Origin: Planifilum fimeticola
GTDB lineage: Bacteria; Bacillota; Bacilli; Thermoactinomycetales; DSM-44946
DNA: 61,546 nt
Reading direction: 5' to 3'
Assembly (NCBI RefSeq): GCF_003001905.1
Contig: NZ_PVNE01000023.1
Coordinates: 1 to 61,546, forward strand
Under the pieces are notes generated by a model. It made no database searches. It saw only the letters and a program-made list of their open reading frames with translations, and was not told where the DNA came from. A program made the translations under genes and the position numbers. Below are positions 38,954 to 50,412 of this stretch, in pieces. The number at the start of each line of letters is the position of its first letter. Position 1 is the first letter of the stretch.

Positions 38954-39985
38954 TCACTCTGTTTTCGCGATATGATCAGGTTTGCTTGCCTTGTCCGTCG
39001 TTTCACGAATAATCAATTCCGGATTATATAGGATGCGCTCCTTTTTGGAGCAGCCAAGACGGATTTCCTCAATCAGAAGATCCACCACCGTTTTTCCCAT
39101 CTCCGCAATCGGCTGGGCTACCGTCGTTAATCGAGGATAAGTGGCCCTGGCGAGAATGGTATCGTCAAATCCGATCAGCGATAGCTGTTCGGGAATCTTG
39201 ATTCCTTTTTCCTTGGCTCCCAACATCACACCGATCGCCAGCTGGTCATTGCAGGCAAAGATGGCCGTCGGCGGTTCGGGCAGTTGAAACAGGTTGCCAA
39301 AAGCTTTGATTCCGTTGGCGATCGTGCCTCTCGTCCTGACCATATACTCCTGTCTTGGCTGAATTCCGTAGGTTTTGAGGGCCTGCAAGTATCCTTCTGT
39401 CCGTTTGACGCTGGCAAGGGCCCTTTGTTCGCTGATGATGGCGATCTTATGATGCCCATTTTGCAAATGGTGAATGGTTGCCTCATATCCGCCTTTAAAA
39501 TCATCCACAAACACCTTGGACACATCGATGACCGGATCATCCTGCGTCAGCATGACGACGGGCACCCCGGCTTTGGTCAAATTCTGCACGATGCTTTTAT
39601 CTCTGTATGTGGAACCGACGATAAAACCGTCTACCAGTTTGCTTTGCAGTAGTTCCACATTCTTTTTTTCCTTTTCCTCATTTTCATCCGTACTGCACAT
39701 GATCACGCTGTAACCTTTTTCGTGGGCCCGGTCTTCGATTACCTTTGCAATCTCGGAAAAGAAGGGGTTGGAGATATCCGGTACCAACAGTCCCAGCGTT
39801 TTGGTGCCTTTTCCCATTAGCGCTGACGCCATGATGTTGGGATGATAGTTCAGCTCTTCCATCGCTTTTTTAACTCGTTGTTTTGTCGATTCGCGCATGT
39901 TGCCGGTATTGTTGTTGATCACCTTGGAAACCGTCGCAATAGATACCCCGGCCTTTTTTGCTACATCATAAATCGTCACTTTCAT
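38954..39985 (-). CDS. LacI-family transcriptional regulator of the inositol operon
   Basis: Starting at ATG 39985 (GTGGGG upstream) this 343-residue protein has the LacI helix-turn-helix TIYDVAKKAGVSIATVSKVI, the hinge PNIMASALMGKGTKTLGLLV and a periplasmic-binding-protein-like effector domain (LIGFDDTILA). B. subtilis uses the DeoR-type IolR instead, so this operon has a different control. Its likely operators are the three AAGCGCTTAA sites, whose central CG is typical for LacI-family targets. Confidence 0.85.
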   Translation of the reverse strand: MKVTIYDVAKKAGVSIATVSKVINNNTGNMRESTKQRVKKAMEELNYHPNIMASALMGKGTKTLGLLVPDISNPFFSEIAKVIEDRAHEKGYSVIMCSTDENEEKEKKNVELLQSKLVDGFIVGSTYRDKSIVQNLTKAGVPVVMLTQDDPVIDVSKVFVDDFKGGYEATIHHLQNGHHKIAIISEQRALASVKRTEGYLQALKTYGIQPRQEYMVRTRGTIANGIKAFGNLFQLPEPPTAIFACNDQLAIGVMLGAKEKGIKIPEQLSLIGFDDTILARATYPRLTTVAQPIAEMGKTVVDLLIEEIRLGCSKKERILYNPELIIRETTDKASKPDHIAKTE

Positions 39986-40176
39986 GCCCATTGCCCCACT
40001 TCAACTATTGGTTTCTTTGGGATATAAGATATCACGAATTGTAAAGGATGGCTATGTTGTGAAGCTTTTCCTCACACCCCGACGCCTCGTGCATCGTCTG
40101 GAACATTTCATGAACTGTTGCTGTGGGGCATTGTTTCAGGACAGAGATCGTTTCAACTCGGATCGGTTGAAGACCA

Positions 40177-41208
40177 TTAAGATTTTATTCGGACCAGTCT
40201 GCCTGTTTCAAAGGATTCCTTGCAGGCATAACCCAGTCTGGTTGACTCAACGCCATCCCGGACGCTGACGGACGGTTTCCGGTTTTCCAAAATACAAGTG
40301 ATAAATTCTTCCGCCTCTTTCAAATAGGCCTGTTCAAACCGTTCCAAAAACCCCTCGAAACATTTTTTAATCGCACCCTTTTCGTTAAAAAGCATTACAT
40401 GGTTGCGCTCCGGCACCGTGCCTATGCGAAGGGTTCCTTTGGTGCCGATGATCTCTGTCTCTATATGATAACCGTGTACACAGTTCCGCCCTGCCACAAA
40501 AATTCCGATTCGATTGCCGGCAAAGCGCACCATGGCAGCTCCCGTTTCCGCATCCCCCAGTTCCGCGAATTCTCGATATGCATAGCTGCCCCCAATCGCC
40601 CAAACTTCCTCCGCTTCCGCCTGCAAATACCAACGGGCAAGATCGAGATCATGAATGGCCATGTCGAGAAATAATCCACCGCTGTAATTGTCCCTGGCAA
40701 ACCTTAAAAAACTGTCCAGTTTCCCGGCCGGATCCAATCCGTAACAGCGAATCAGAACCGGCTCCCCGATTTCACCGCTGTCAATCCTCCTTTTCACTTC
40801 CGCATAAGAGGGGTCGTAGCGTCGCATAAACCCCAGCATGAAAACTTTATCCGAGTGTCGGGAGACCGCTTTCTCTACTTTTTCGACTTCTTCCAGATAA
40901 AGCCCAAGCGGTTTCTCGCTGAACACATGAAACCCGGCCTCCAGCGCCTTTTCAATCTGTTCACAATGGAATCTTGACGGAGAGGCGATAAATATCGCCT
41001 CCAATTCCCGGTTTTCTAGCATTTTATCGTAATCGGTATAACCGTAAGGAATCCCCCATTTCTCCTGAGCTTCTTTCACTTCCTCCTCCACAACGCTGCA
41101 GACCGCCAGCAATTCACAATGGGGTACCCGAAATGCCATATTTTCAGCATGCCGGTAACCCAGGCGTCCCAAGCCGACAATACCCACCTTCACTTTTCTG
41201 TTTTTCAT
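40177..41208 (-). CDS. Inositol 2-dehydrogenase-like Gfo/Idh oxidoreductase (second copy)
   Basis: The 343-residue protein shows VKVGIVGLGRLGYRHAENMA (NAD-binding), SEKPLGL (catalytic Lys) and GGLFLDMAIHDLDLARWY (Asp/His active-site region), the layout of IolG-type enzymes. It is distinct in sequence from the first copy at 47688. In an inositol operon it probably oxidises scyllo-inositol or another stereoisomer (as IolX or IolW do in B. subtilis) or acts as an isomer-converting partner. Confidence 0.82.
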   Translation of the reverse strand: MKNRKVKVGIVGLGRLGYRHAENMAFRVPHCELLAVCSVVEEEVKEAQEKWGIPYGYTDYDKMLENRELEAIFIASPSRFHCEQIEKALEAGFHVFSEKPLGLYLEEVEKVEKAVSRHSDKVFMLGFMRRYDPSYAEVKRRIDSGEIGEPVLIRCYGLDPAGKLDSFLRFARDNYSGGLFLDMAIHDLDLARWYLQAEAEEVWAIGGSYAYREFAELGDAETGAAMVRFAGNRIGIFVAGRNCVHGYHIETEIIGTKGTLRIGTVPERNHVMLFNEKGAIKKCFEGFLERFEQAYLKEAEEFITCILENRKPSVSVRDGVESTRLGYACKESFETGRLVRIKS

Positions 41209-41341
41209 AAAACGGTATGCCCCACCTCATGATCCTTTTGTGAAAAATCGTGACAGGGTTATCGGCATTTCCACAACCGATTTCCGATCCCTCTCTTTCA
41301 CCGATAACCCCATCATCACACTTTTGAGAGTAAACCCGGCA

Positions 41342-42238
41342 TCAAATCCCGGCTTTTTCCTTGATATATCTTCGGGCCTTCAGTGCATATTCAAAGGGAT
41401 TGGCTTTGGCCGGATCCTGCTCGGCTTCCACGAGCAGCCACCCTTGATAGTCCGAGTTGGCCAGAATCCGAAAGATTTCGGTGAAATCGATGCTGCCATC
41501 CCCCGGCACAGTAAACACACCTTCGCGTACGGCATCGAGAAAGCTCATCTTTTCTTCCCTTACCCGGACGGCAACACGGTCCCGAACATCCTTCAGATGA
41601 ACATGCTTGATCCTGGGCAGATATCGCTTCAGCATTTCCACAGGGTCCTCGCCGGACAAATATAGATGTCCGGTATCATACAGGAGATAAACCAGGTTTT
41701 CATCGGTCATCTCCATCAATCGCTCGATTTCTTCGGCCGTCTGCACACCGGTGCCCATATGGTGGTGGTAAACCAACTTCATCCCCTTCTCCCTGGCCCG
41801 TTCCCCGAGCCTGTCAAGTCCTTCGGCCAGCCTTTTCCATTCCTCAGCGTTAAAATGCGGTTTGGCGTCAAAAACCGGCTTGTCCACCTGTCCCTGTATG
41901 CTGCGTCCCTGTTCCGAGACCACGATCACTTTCGACCCCAGTTCATGTAGAAAGTCCCGGTGAAGGATAAAGGCTTTTTCCGTTTCCTCATAGGATCCGG
42001 TGGTGAGATATGCGCTGAACCAGGCGCTGGCAATTTCCATGTTTCTCAGTTCAAGGGCTTTTTTGAGCACTTTTGTGTCACGCGGATACTTGTTGCCTAC
42101 TTCCGTCCCTTGAAAACCCGCCAGCGCCATTTCGCTGATGCATTGTTCAAAGGTGTTTTCTCTGCCCAGTTCCGGCATGTCATCATTCGTCCATCCGATC
42201 GGAGCAATTCCCAGTTTGACCGCATCTCTCCTGAACAT
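41342..42238 (-). CDS. iolE: Inosose dehydratase (IolE)
   Basis: From ATG 42238 this is a 298-residue AP-endonuclease-like TIM-barrel protein. [52 protein letters not shown] and [11 protein letters not shown] match IolE closely. It dehydrates 2-keto-myo-inositol to 3D-(3,5/4)-trihydroxycyclohexane-1,2-dione. It follows iolD at 18 bases; a start at 42256 (TAAATG) is also possible. Confidence 0.93.
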   Translation of the reverse strand: MFRRDAVKLGIAPIGWTNDDMPELGRENTFEQCISEMALAGFQGTEVGNKYPRDTKVLKKALELRNMEIASAWFSAYLTTGSYEETEKAFILHRDFLHELGSKVIVVSEQGRSIQGQVDKPVFDAKPHFNAEEWKRLAEGLDRLGERAREKGMKLVYHHHMGTGVQTAEEIERLMEMTDENLVYLLYDTGHLYLSGEDPVEMLKRYLPRIKHVHLKDVRDRVAVRVREEKMSFLDAVREGVFTVPGDGSIDFTEIFRILANSDYQGWLLVEAEQDPAKANPFEYALKARRYIKEKAGI

Positions 42239-42256
42239 CGGCGCACCTCGTCCCAT

Positions 42257-44182
42257 TTAGTACTTTCTCGCCTTTTCCAGCTGCTTCATGCGCTCCCGGT
42301 AAGCACTGCGGATCGCCTCCTTTTCCGAGACCTCGGCGACGCCGACATGCCACCAGCTGTCATAGCCGTCGGTCATGGTTTTGGGAAGCACTTTGACATC
42401 GATCAGCGTGGAAACGGTCTGTCTTTTGGCGTCTTCCAAGGCCAGTTCCAATTCCTCCATCGTCCGAACCATATAGGTTGCCGCACCGTATGCCGCCGCA
42501 TTTTGGGCAAAATCCACCTGCATAATGGGCCCGTCCAATCGCCCTGTTTTTTTGTCCCGCAGGCGGAATTCGGTCGCAAAGCTGCCCATCCCGTTGCTCA
42601 TTTGCAAATTGTTAATGCAACCAAATCCTGCGTTGTCAAAGAGGATGACGTTGATTTTCAACCCTTCCTGAATGCTCGTAATCAACTCGGAATGGAGCAT
42701 CATGTAGCTGCCATCGCCGACCAGGGCATAAACCTCCTGATCGGGCCGGGCGATTTTTACCCCCAAAGCGGCAGCTATTTCATATCCCATGCATGAATAG
42801 CCGTATTCCATGTGGTACGTATCCGGCCGGGTGCTGATCCACATCCGCTGCATGTCTCCCGGCAGGCTTCCAGAAGCACCAACCACGATGGCATCATCAT
42901 CAATCAGTTCATTCACTTTTCCCAGAACCCCCGTCTGTGTCAAACAGGAGTTGAAGGTCCGGGCATACTCCGGCAGCTTCTCATCCATGTGACCAGAGAT
43001 TTCCGGCTTGTACCCTTCTGCGCGAAAATTGGTTTGATAAAGGCGTTGCAGCTCCCTCTGCCAATCCTGTCTCGCCCGCTCGATTTCATCGACGTAACCG
43101 GACCGGTAGCCCATCTTCTCCAGCTCGACCTGGAGATCCTCCAGACCCGCTCTCGCATCAGCGACTATCTTGGTCGCATCCAGCTTGGAAGCATGGAAAT
43201 CGGAAATATTGATCGTCACGAAGGCCACATTCTTATTTTGGAACAGCCGTTTGGAGGCTGTGGTGAAATCCGTAAAGCGGGTTCCGACGCCGATGACCAG
43301 ATCCGCCTCTTTGGCGATCCGGTTGGCTGCCGCGTTGCCCGTGACGCCGATGCCGCCGAGATTGAGCGGATGGGTGGAAGGCAATGCGCTTTTGCCGGCC
43401 TGCGTCTCGGCAAACGGAATATGAAACATCCGGACAAACCGGTCCAGCGCATCCGCCGCCTCCGAGTAGCGTACGCCCCCGCCGCAAATGATCAGCGGCT
43501 TCTTGCTTTTTTTAAACAGTGCGGCCACCTGTTCCAGCTCAAAGGCGACGGGCCTTCTCCTAGCGAATCGATGGACACGCTTTTTGAAAAAGCTCTCCGG
43601 ATAATCATAGGCTTCGGCTTGGACATCCTGCGGGAGGGCAATCGTCACCGCACCGGTTTCAGCTGGATCCGTCAGTACGCGAACGGCATTCATCATCGCG
43701 CTCATCAGCTGCTCGGGCCGGTTTACCCGATCCCAGTACTTGCTCACCGGACGGAAAGCGTCGTTCGTGGACAGGCTAGCATCATGGGGCTGTTCGATTT
43801 GCTGCAGCACCGGATCCGGCTGCCGGGTGGCAAAGGTGTCACCGGGCAGCAAAAGGAGCGGAATGTTGTTGGCAGTGGCCGTGGCGGCGGCGGTGACCAT
43901 GTTGGCCGCCCCCGGTCCCACCGAGGAGGTACAGGCAATCAGTTGCCGGCGACGATTCTGTTTGGCAAAGCCGATAGCCGCATGCGCCATCCCCTGCTCA
44001 TTTCTCCCCTGGTAAACTTCCAGATCCCCGGGATCCTGCTCAAGGGCTTGTCCGATCCCCAGCACGTTCCCATGACCAAAAATGGTGAAGATCCCCTTGA
44101 ACAACTTTTGTTCCTTGCCGTCCACTTCAACATACTGGCTATTTAAAAATTTGACCAGGGCCTGTGCCGTCGTCAGCTTCAT
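42257..44182 (-). CDS. iolD: Trihydroxycyclohexane-1,2-dione acylhydrolase (IolD)
   Basis: This 641-residue thiamine-diphosphate enzyme begins [20 protein letters not shown]. Its activating Glu region is [14 protein letters not shown], and the ThDP motif is [12 protein letters not shown] with the closing N near [12 protein letters not shown]. It opens the ring to 5-deoxy-glucuronate. The ATG follows GGGGTGAG. It lies 33 bases after iolA. Confidence 0.95.
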   Translation of the reverse strand: MKLTTAQALVKFLNSQYVEVDGKEQKLFKGIFTIFGHGNVLGIGQALEQDPGDLEVYQGRNEQGMAHAAIGFAKQNRRRQLIACTSSVGPGAANMVTAAATATANNIPLLLLPGDTFATRQPDPVLQQIEQPHDASLSTNDAFRPVSKYWDRVNRPEQLMSAMMNAVRVLTDPAETGAVTIALPQDVQAEAYDYPESFFKKRVHRFARRRPVAFELEQVAALFKKSKKPLIICGGGVRYSEAADALDRFVRMFHIPFAETQAGKSALPSTHPLNLGGIGVTGNAAANRIAKEADLVIGVGTRFTDFTTASKRLFQNKNVAFVTINISDFHASKLDATKIVADARAGLEDLQVELEKMGYRSGYVDEIERARQDWQRELQRLYQTNFRAEGYKPEISGHMDEKLPEYARTFNSCLTQTGVLGKVNELIDDDAIVVGASGSLPGDMQRMWISTRPDTYHMEYGYSCMGYEIAAALGVKIARPDQEVYALVGDGSYMMLHSELITSIQEGLKINVILFDNAGFGCINNLQMSNGMGSFATEFRLRDKKTGRLDGPIMQVDFAQNAAAYGAATYMVRTMEELELALEDAKRQTVSTLIDVKVLPKTMTDGYDSWWHVGVAEVSEKEAIRSAYRERMKQLEKARKY

Positions 44183-44215
44183 ATTCTCACCCCTACTCTC
44201 AAAATCGGATATGGT

Positions 44216-45676
44216 TCACACCCAGCGGCTGGTGATCACTTTTTTCCGGGTGTAAAATTCGATGCTGTCTTTGCCGTTGGCATGCAGATCACCGTAGAAG
44301 GAATCCTTCCAGCCGGAGAACGGGAAGAAGGCCATCGGAGCCGGAATGCCGATATTGACGCCGAGCATGCCCGCATCGATGTTTTCCCGGAATTTGCGCA
44401 CCGCTCCCCCGTCCCTGGTGAAAATGCAGGCTCCATTGGCAAAGCGCGACCGATTGGCCACCTGAATGGCTTCATCGAGATCCTTGACCCGCACAATGCA
44501 GAGGACCGGGGCAAAAATTTCATCCTTCCATATCTTCATATCGGTGGTAACATGGTCGAAAATGGTCGGCCCTACAAAGTATCCTTTCTCTTGTGCCGCT
44601 TTGTCCCTGCGTCCGTCGCGAACCAGCTTGGCACCTTCTTTTTCACCCGCTTCAATGTATTTCAGCGTCCTCTTCTTATGTTGCTCGCGGATGACCGGCC
44701 CCAGAAAAACCTCATCATCCAATCCGTTGCCGATGGTGATGTTGTCCGCTTTCTGCACCAGCTTGGCGATAAACGAATCGGCCACCGCTTCTTCCACCGT
44801 GACGACCGCCGCCGCCATACAGCGTTCACCGGCCGACCCGAATGCCGCATTCAGAATCTGGGTAGCGGCGTGGTCCAGGTTGGCATCTCTCAGCACAATC
44901 GAGTGGTTTTTGGCCCCGGCAAGCGCCTGAACTCCTTTCATATTTGCCGTCGCCCGCTTGTAAACATATTCCGCCACCGGCTGCGAACCCACAAAAGAGA
45001 TCCGGGCCACGTCCGGATGATCGATCAATCCGTTCACCACATCATGGGCGCCGTGAACGATGTTGAAAACCCCTTTGGGGAAACCGGCCTCTTCCGCCAG
45101 CTCGGCCAGGTAATTGGCGGTCAGAGGTGTGCGCTCCGAAGGCTTTAATACAAAGGTGTTGCCGAGGGCAATCGCCATCGGGAACATCCAGCACGGCACC
45201 ATCATGGGAAAGTTGAACGGCGTAATCCCTCCGATCACACCCACCGGATAGCGGTACACGGCCGATTCCAGATCCGTTGCGATGGCGGCCAGGTTGTCCC
45301 CCATCATCAGGGAGGGGGCTCCGGCCGCAAATTCGACGTTCTCAATGCCCCGTTGCACCTCACCCTTTGCTTCCTTCAAATTTTTTCCGTTTTCCACTGT
45401 GATCAGTTTGGCCAGCTCATCCCAATGCTCCACCAGCAATTGATGATATTTGAACAGAATGCGGGCCCTCTTGGGAACGGCGACCCTTTTCCATGTTTCA
45501 AAGGCAGCTTTTGCGGCTCGGACGGCTTCGTCCACTTCTTCGGTGCTGGAAATCGGGACACGGGCGATGACTTCACCCGTCGCCGGATTGTATACGTCTT
45601 CGGTTTTTCCGGATCGGGATTCTACCCACTCTCCGTTGATATAGTTTTTCAGGGTCTTCACAGCGGTATTTGCCAT
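44216..45676 (-). CDS. iolA: Malonate-/methylmalonate-semialdehyde dehydrogenase (IolA/MmsA)
   Basis: The 486-residue aldehyde dehydrogenase has [20 protein letters not shown], the catalytic Cys in [14 protein letters not shown] and the C-terminal [20 protein letters not shown], all typical of the CoA-acylating MmsA group. It converts malonate semialdehyde to acetyl-CoA as the last step of inositol breakdown. The ATG follows AGGAGGTT. Confidence 0.95.
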   Translation of the reverse strand: MANTAVKTLKNYINGEWVESRSGKTEDVYNPATGEVIARVPISSTEEVDEAVRAAKAAFETWKRVAVPKRARILFKYHQLLVEHWDELAKLITVENGKNLKEAKGEVQRGIENVEFAAGAPSLMMGDNLAAIATDLESAVYRYPVGVIGGITPFNFPMMVPCWMFPMAIALGNTFVLKPSERTPLTANYLAELAEEAGFPKGVFNIVHGAHDVVNGLIDHPDVARISFVGSQPVAEYVYKRATANMKGVQALAGAKNHSIVLRDANLDHAATQILNAAFGSAGERCMAAAVVTVEEAVADSFIAKLVQKADNITIGNGLDDEVFLGPVIREQHKKRTLKYIEAGEKEGAKLVRDGRRDKAAQEKGYFVGPTIFDHVTTDMKIWKDEIFAPVLCIVRVKDLDEAIQVANRSRFANGACIFTRDGGAVRKFRENIDAGMLGVNIGIPAPMAFFPFSGWKDSFYGDLHANGKDSIEFYTRKKVITSRWV

Positions 45677-45719
45677 GTTAAAACCTCCTGCTGAAATGAT
45701 GCTTCGTGCGCTCGTTCCA

Positions 45720-46721
45720 TCACGGATTCACCTTTTCGGCCGTCTTGACAAACTGATCCAACTCCGCCTTCGTCGGCATGGCTTCGGAACAGCTGTGCCT
45801 GGAGATGACAATCGCCGCCGAAGCGCTGCCATACTCGATGGCTCGCGAAATTTCCCAACCTTTTAACAGTCCGTAGATAAATGCGGACGCATAACCGTCT
45901 CCGGCGCCAAATGTTTTCAATACTTTAGTCTTGAAAACACCGCCGGTATAGGAACGGCCATCCTTGGTATAGGTGATCGAACCTTGAGACCCGTGCTTGA
46001 TCACCACGATTTTTGCACGATGGCCGAACCATTTCCTTGCTATTTCCTGATCCGTCTTCTTTTCCCTTTCAAACTGCTCCAACATATCAAATTCGTCTCT
46101 TGTCCCGATGATCACATCGCATTTTTCCGCCGCCAGATTGTAGTAGATGGCGGTCTCCTTGTCGGAGATCCAGGTATAGGGACGGTAATCGAGGTCAAAA
46201 AACACGATGACATCATATTTGCGGGCATATTCCAAAGCGAGAAAAACGGCTTCACGAGACGGGCTCGCAGACAAAGCTGTTCCGGAGATCAGCATCGCTT
46301 TCGTCTTTTTGATATAGTCCTCAGAAACCTCCGAGGGATCCAGCTTCAAATCGGCCACGTTGTCCCGGTACATCAATATGCTGCAATCCTGCGGGCTCTT
46401 GATTTCTGTAAAAGTAAGCCCGGTAACGGCTCCAGTTTGATCCACCACGACTCCCGACGTATCAATGTTTTTCTCTTTCAGAAAGCCCAAGATGAACCGT
46501 CCCATCTGGTCGTTGGAAACCTTACCGATAAAACCGCACTGAAGTCCAAGTTGCGCAGCGCCGATAGCAATATTGGCCGGTGAACCACCAACATATTTTC
46601 TAAAGGACAAAGTATCTTCCATGGGACGATTGATCTGCTCAGCGTTCAGGTCGATAGCAAGTCGGCCAACGGCAATCAGATCAAGCGGTCGATCCGTCTT
46701 GAGATTTAAGTTAACCACCAT
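45720..46721 (-). CDS. iolC: 5-dehydro-2-deoxygluconokinase (IolC)
   Basis: The 333-residue PfkB-family kinase has [17 protein letters not shown] near the N-terminus and the ATP/Mg motif [17 protein letters not shown]. It phosphorylates 2-deoxy-5-keto-gluconate, giving the IolJ substrate. The ATG follows GAAGGAGG. An AAGCGCTTAA operator sits 66 bases upstream, so part of the operon may be transcribed separately from here. Confidence 0.93.
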   Translation of the reverse strand: MVVNLNLKTDRPLDLIAVGRLAIDLNAEQINRPMEDTLSFRKYVGGSPANIAIGAAQLGLQCGFIGKVSNDQMGRFILGFLKEKNIDTSGVVVDQTGAVTGLTFTEIKSPQDCSILMYRDNVADLKLDPSEVSEDYIKKTKAMLISGTALSASPSREAVFLALEYARKYDVIVFFDLDYRPYTWISDKETAIYYNLAAEKCDVIIGTRDEFDMLEQFEREKKTDQEIARKWFGHRAKIVVIKHGSQGSITYTKDGRSYTGGVFKTKVLKTFGAGDGYASAFIYGLLKGWEISRAIEYGSASAAIVISRHSCSEAMPTKAELDQFVKTAEKVNP

Positions 46722-46785
46722 GATCCTCCTTCGCTTTTGCGCTCAATTGATCCGCTTTGGCACAGGTCTGGATCCTTGCTGAGAG

Positions 46786-46797
46786 TAAGCGCTTAAC
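46786..46797 (-). promoter_or_regulatory. Operator AAGCGCTTAA upstream of iolC
   Basis: TAAGCGCTTA is a perfect 10-base palindrome here (46786-46795); the shared block AAGCGCTTAA covers 46787-46796. Confidence 0.6.
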
Positions 46798-46818
46798 TTT
46801 AACTCAAAAACCCCGACT

Positions 46819-47622
46819 TCATTTCTCAAAGAGCCATTCATGTTCCGGTGCATTCCGGAATTTCCACGTTCTGACCGGTCCGGCCATGACATTCAAATAG
46901 TATGATTCATATCCGGGCACAGCGGTAAAGGGATGGTAGCCCTCCGGAACAAGGACCACATCGCGGTTTTCAACGCAGATCGTCTCATCCAGGGAACGAT
47001 CGTCGTTGTAAATCCGCTGAAATGCAAACCCCTGCCTGGGATTCAGTTCGTGATAATAGGTTTCTTCCAAATAGGACTCATGCGGAAGATTATCTCGATC
47101 ATGCTTGTGGGGCGGATAACTCGACGTGTTGCCATCGGGTGTAAATACTTCGACCACCAGGAGGCTGTCAGCTTCATTGTCCTCCGGCAGGATGTCATGG
47201 ATCCTTCGGTACATTTTTCCGGAACCGCGATCGGACTGCCTGACATCCTCCGGCGGAATCAAACGAGCCTCGTAGGTTCCCTTGCCGGGAGCCATGCATA
47301 CGGCAAGTTCCAGATCGGTCAGCGCTTCAACTTCGTAGCGGTCATCGTTGGGAATGTAAACCGAATAAGGGGGGATTTTTTCGAACACGCTCATCCGCTT
47401 GCCGATCTCTTGAAAGCGTTTTCTGCCGGTTCGAACCGTCGCTTTCCCGGACAACAAAACGAGACATACTTCATTTTTTCCGGTTTCCCTCTTGAGCCGT
47501 TGGCCCTTTTTCAAGGAGTAAACCTCAAACCCCACATACTTCCATCCCGCCGATTCCGGCGTGACGCTCAAGATTTTGCCGTCCTGATCCGGATCGTGCG
47601 GCTTCAAATGCAGATCAGGCAT
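46819..47622 (-). CDS. iolB: 5-deoxy-glucuronate isomerase (IolB)
   Basis: The 267-residue bicupin protein shows SSYPPHKHDRDNLPHESYLE, EETYYHELNPRQGFAFQRIY and VLVPEGYHPFTAVPGYESYY, the IolB signature with cupin metal ligands. It converts 5-deoxy-glucuronate to 2-deoxy-5-keto-gluconate. The ATG follows GGAAAGGGTGGG, and an AAGCGCTTAA site lies 30 bases upstream. Confidence 0.95.
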   Translation of the reverse strand: MPDLHLKPHDPDQDGKILSVTPESAGWKYVGFEVYSLKKGQRLKRETGKNEVCLVLLSGKATVRTGRKRFQEIGKRMSVFEKIPPYSVYIPNDDRYEVEALTDLELAVCMAPGKGTYEARLIPPEDVRQSDRGSGKMYRRIHDILPEDNEADSLLVVEVFTPDGNTSSYPPHKHDRDNLPHESYLEETYYHELNPRQGFAFQRIYNDDRSLDETICVENRDVVLVPEGYHPFTAVPGYESYYLNVMAGPVRTWKFRNAPEHEWLFEK

Positions 47623-47649
47623 CGCTTCCCACCCTTTCCACCCCTGACG

Positions 47650-47661
47650 TAAAGCGCTTAA
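47650..47661 (-). promoter_or_regulatory. Operator AAGCGCTTAA upstream of iolB
   Basis: The block AAGCGCTTAA occupies 47652-47661 in the 65-base gap between the first iolG and iolB. Confidence 0.6.
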
Positions 47662-47687
47662 AACAAATTCCGAACAACGTCATCACC

Positions 47688-48698
47688 TCAATCCAGGATC
47701 TCAACCGATGCCGGCCGTCGGCTTTCCAAGGATTCTTTGGCGGCTTGGGCGATCCTCTGCGCCATAATCCCATCTTTGAAGGTGGTTCTGATTTCCTTGT
47801 TGTACATGATCGCATCCAAAAACTCTTCCACTTCCCTGATAAACGCATCATTGTATCTTTCCAGGAAGAAATACAGCGGATTGTCTCCCGTTACCCCGTT
47901 TTTCGACAACAGATCCACTCGGGATTCGGTCTCATTGTTCACTTGTGCCGACCCCTTGGAACCGAAGGCTTCAAGGCGCTGATCATATCCGTATACTGCT
48001 TGACGGCTGTTGTCGATGACCCCCATCGCGCCATTTGCAAATTTCAGTGTAATGATCGCCGTATCCACATCACCCAGCTCACCTATCTTCGGATCAATCA
48101 AAGTAGCTCCCTGAGCATACACTTCTTCTACTTCCGAACCCGAAATGTAGCGTGCCATGTCAAAATCATGGATGGTCATATCCATGAAAATGCCTCCTGA
48201 CCTCGACACATAGTCCAACGAAGGGGGGTTCGGATCCCTTGAGGTGATTTTCAAAACATGCAAGTCCCCGATAATCTTCTCTTCCACCAACTGTTTTACT
48301 TTGTAAAAGTTTCTGTCATATCTCCTGTTAAATCCCACCTGAAACTTGATCCCTGCTTTTTGCACGGCTTCATACGCTTTCAGTGTCTCTTCCTCGGAAA
48401 AGCTGATCGGCTTCTCGCAAAAAATATGTTTTCCGGCATTGGCTGCCTCCAGGATGATCTCCACATGCGTATCGGTGGATGTGCAGATAAACACGGCATC
48501 AATTTCAGGGTCGTTTACCAGTTCCCGATAATCTTCAGTCAACTTCTCCGCGCCGCTTGTCATAAACCAGTCTTTCAGACCCTCGGCATAAATATCGGAA
48601 ACTGTTTTCAACCTGACATGAGGCATGTTTTTTATATTGTTTATATGCAACTTCCCGATCCTTCCTGCTCCGACTACTCCAACCGTGATTCTTTTCAT
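47688..48698 (-). CDS. iolG: myo-Inositol 2-dehydrogenase (IolG)
   Basis: The 336-residue Gfo/Idh protein shows ITVGVVGAGRIGKLHINNIK, FCEKPIS with the catalytic Lys, QVGFNRRYD and GGIFMDMTIHDFDMARY, as in IolG. It oxidises myo-inositol to 2-keto-myo-inositol with NAD, the entry step. It follows the symporter by 37 bases and has an AAGGGGG ribosome site. Confidence 0.92.
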   Translation of the reverse strand: MKRITVGVVGAGRIGKLHINNIKNMPHVRLKTVSDIYAEGLKDWFMTSGAEKLTEDYRELVNDPEIDAVFICTSTDTHVEIILEAANAGKHIFCEKPISFSEEETLKAYEAVQKAGIKFQVGFNRRYDRNFYKVKQLVEEKIIGDLHVLKITSRDPNPPSLDYVSRSGGIFMDMTIHDFDMARYISGSEVEEVYAQGATLIDPKIGELGDVDTAIITLKFANGAMGVIDNSRQAVYGYDQRLEAFGSKGSAQVNNETESRVDLLSKNGVTGDNPLYFFLERYNDAFIREVEEFLDAIMYNKEIRTTFKDGIMAQRIAQAAKESLESRRPASVEILD

Positions 48699-48735
48699 CA
48701 GATCCGCCCCCTTGATCTGTTTGGTCAGTCAATAA

Positions 48736-50331
48736 TTATTTGGCAAGTCCCAGGGGAGAAAAAGTCAGGTATGTCGCAAGAACAGTGATCACGACCAGAG
48801 CGCTAACCCATCTGACATGTTTCCACGGGGTTAGATCCACTTTATGATGCCCTTCCTGAAACTCGAAGGGTTGTTCAAGCGGTTTGATTCTTCCAATCAT
48901 CCACAGGATGAACACGTCCACCAAAAACAGAACACTCAATGTGTAAAGGTAATGAATGTGAGACAAGAAGAAACTCGCAAGTGCATAGGCCACAACGTGG
49001 AAAATAAAAGTTACTTTGGCACCGAATGCGCTTACATACTTCGAATAAAAACCGAGGACGACAATTGCCAAAAGCGGCATGCTGTACAAACCGTTAAATT
49101 GCTGTACGACATGGTACAGCCCGGCAGGGGCAAACGAAATCAAGGGGGCGATTAGTATCGACACCGTACCGACGATCACGGTTACAATCTTCCCTGCTCT
49201 TGCCACTTGTTTGTCCGTCGCATTTTTTCTGAGTAAAGGCTTGTAAAAATCCAATGTGAACAAGGTTGCCGTGGCATTCAAAGCACCTACGAAGGAACTC
49301 AGAATCGCGCCAAAAATGACAGCACCAAAAATGCCGTAAGCCCATTCGGGCAACACTGCGGTGAGCAAGCTGGGATAAGCATCATCGGGATTGGAAAGCG
49401 AATCTCCGAATATGTTATATGCGACAATCCCCGGAAATACCAAGAACAGGGCACCTATAATCTTGAAAAAACCGACATACATAGCTCCTTTCTGGCCTTC
49501 TTTCAGGTTTCTTCCGGCCAATGTCTTCTGAATAATCATCTGGTTTGTACACCAGTAAAACAGATTGTTGAAGAACATGCCGAAGAATAGCGTGGGCCAG
49601 GGAACGATGTCGGAGTCGATGGCTCCGATTGAGTTCAACTTTTCCGGCGTATTAGTTCTGACAACATCAAGGCCTCCAAGCAAACTCCCATCACCCAGAA
49701 TCATCAGCCCCAACACCGGGATGGACAGCCCGCCGATCAACAAACCGATTCCATAGACGGCATCACTGAAAGCCCCCAACGACAACCCACCCATGAGCAA
49801 ATACAGGAGGCCGATAATCCCTATAGCCGCAGCAATGAGGGCGACAGCCATCAGCTGATCAATCCCCATTGCCTCACTCACATTGAAAATCTTGTTGAAA
49901 ACGAGCGATCCCGAATACAAGACCACCGGCAAAAAGGAAATCATATAAGTAAAAATAAACAGAACAGAAACAATCCTCTTTGTGGTTGTATCATAGCGCC
50001 TTTCAATAAAGTCGGAAATCGTATCCACACCATACTTCAGATACTTCGGCAAAAATACAAGCGCCAACATAACAATGGCGATTGCAGCAGTGACCTCCCA
50101 GGCCATCACTTCCATCCCGGACATATAACTTTGGCCGTTCTGTCCGACGATTTGCTCCGTGGACAGATTGGTCATGAGAATTGAACCCGCGATTGTAACC
50201 GCTGTCAAACTTCGACCGCCGAGAAAGTATCCCTCTGAGCTGGTATTATCCACGACACGGCTCTTTTTGTAGGCAAAGAACCAGACTGCAGCGATAATCA
50301 GGACGAAAGACAAAACAGAAAAATAAACCAA
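48736..50331 (-). CDS. Sodium:solute symporter (SSS family), probable inositol uptake
   Basis: A TTG at 50331 lies 9 bases after GGAGGAG and gives 531 residues; a start at 50370 has no such site. About 13-14 hydrophobic segments, the stretch EGYFLGGRSLTAVTIAGSIL and FWCTNQ-like FYWCTNQMIIQKTLAGRN place it in the SGLT/SMIT branch of the solute:sodium symporters. As the first gene of the inositol operon it probably imports myo-inositol with Na+, where B. subtilis uses the unrelated IolT. An operator lies 83 bases upstream. Confidence 0.85.
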   Translation of the reverse strand: MVYFSVLSFVLIIAAVWFFAYKKSRVVDNTSSEGYFLGGRSLTAVTIAGSILMTNLSTEQIVGQNGQSYMSGMEVMAWEVTAAIAIVMLALVFLPKYLKYGVDTISDFIERRYDTTTKRIVSVLFIFTYMISFLPVVLYSGSLVFNKIFNVSEAMGIDQLMAVALIAAAIGIIGLLYLLMGGLSLGAFSDAVYGIGLLIGGLSIPVLGLMILGDGSLLGGLDVVRTNTPEKLNSIGAIDSDIVPWPTLFFGMFFNNLFYWCTNQMIIQKTLAGRNLKEGQKGAMYVGFFKIIGALFLVFPGIVAYNIFGDSLSNPDDAYPSLLTAVLPEWAYGIFGAVIFGAILSSFVGALNATATLFTLDFYKPLLRKNATDKQVARAGKIVTVIVGTVSILIAPLISFAPAGLYHVVQQFNGLYSMPLLAIVVLGFYSKYVSAFGAKVTFIFHVVAYALASFFLSHIHYLYTLSVLFLVDVFILWMIGRIKPLEQPFEFQEGHHKVDLTPWKHVRWVSALVVITVLATYLTFSPLGLAK

Positions 50332-50412
50332 CTTGGCTCTCTCCTCCGAAGTTTGATTCAATGACGGCAACTGTAAAGCTCGCTGTCCGGTAGCTCAATC
50401 ACAAATGTTAGG

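Noticed and set aside
42812..44146. 444-codon frame opposite iolD
   Set aside because: Shadow of the well-supported iolD gene.
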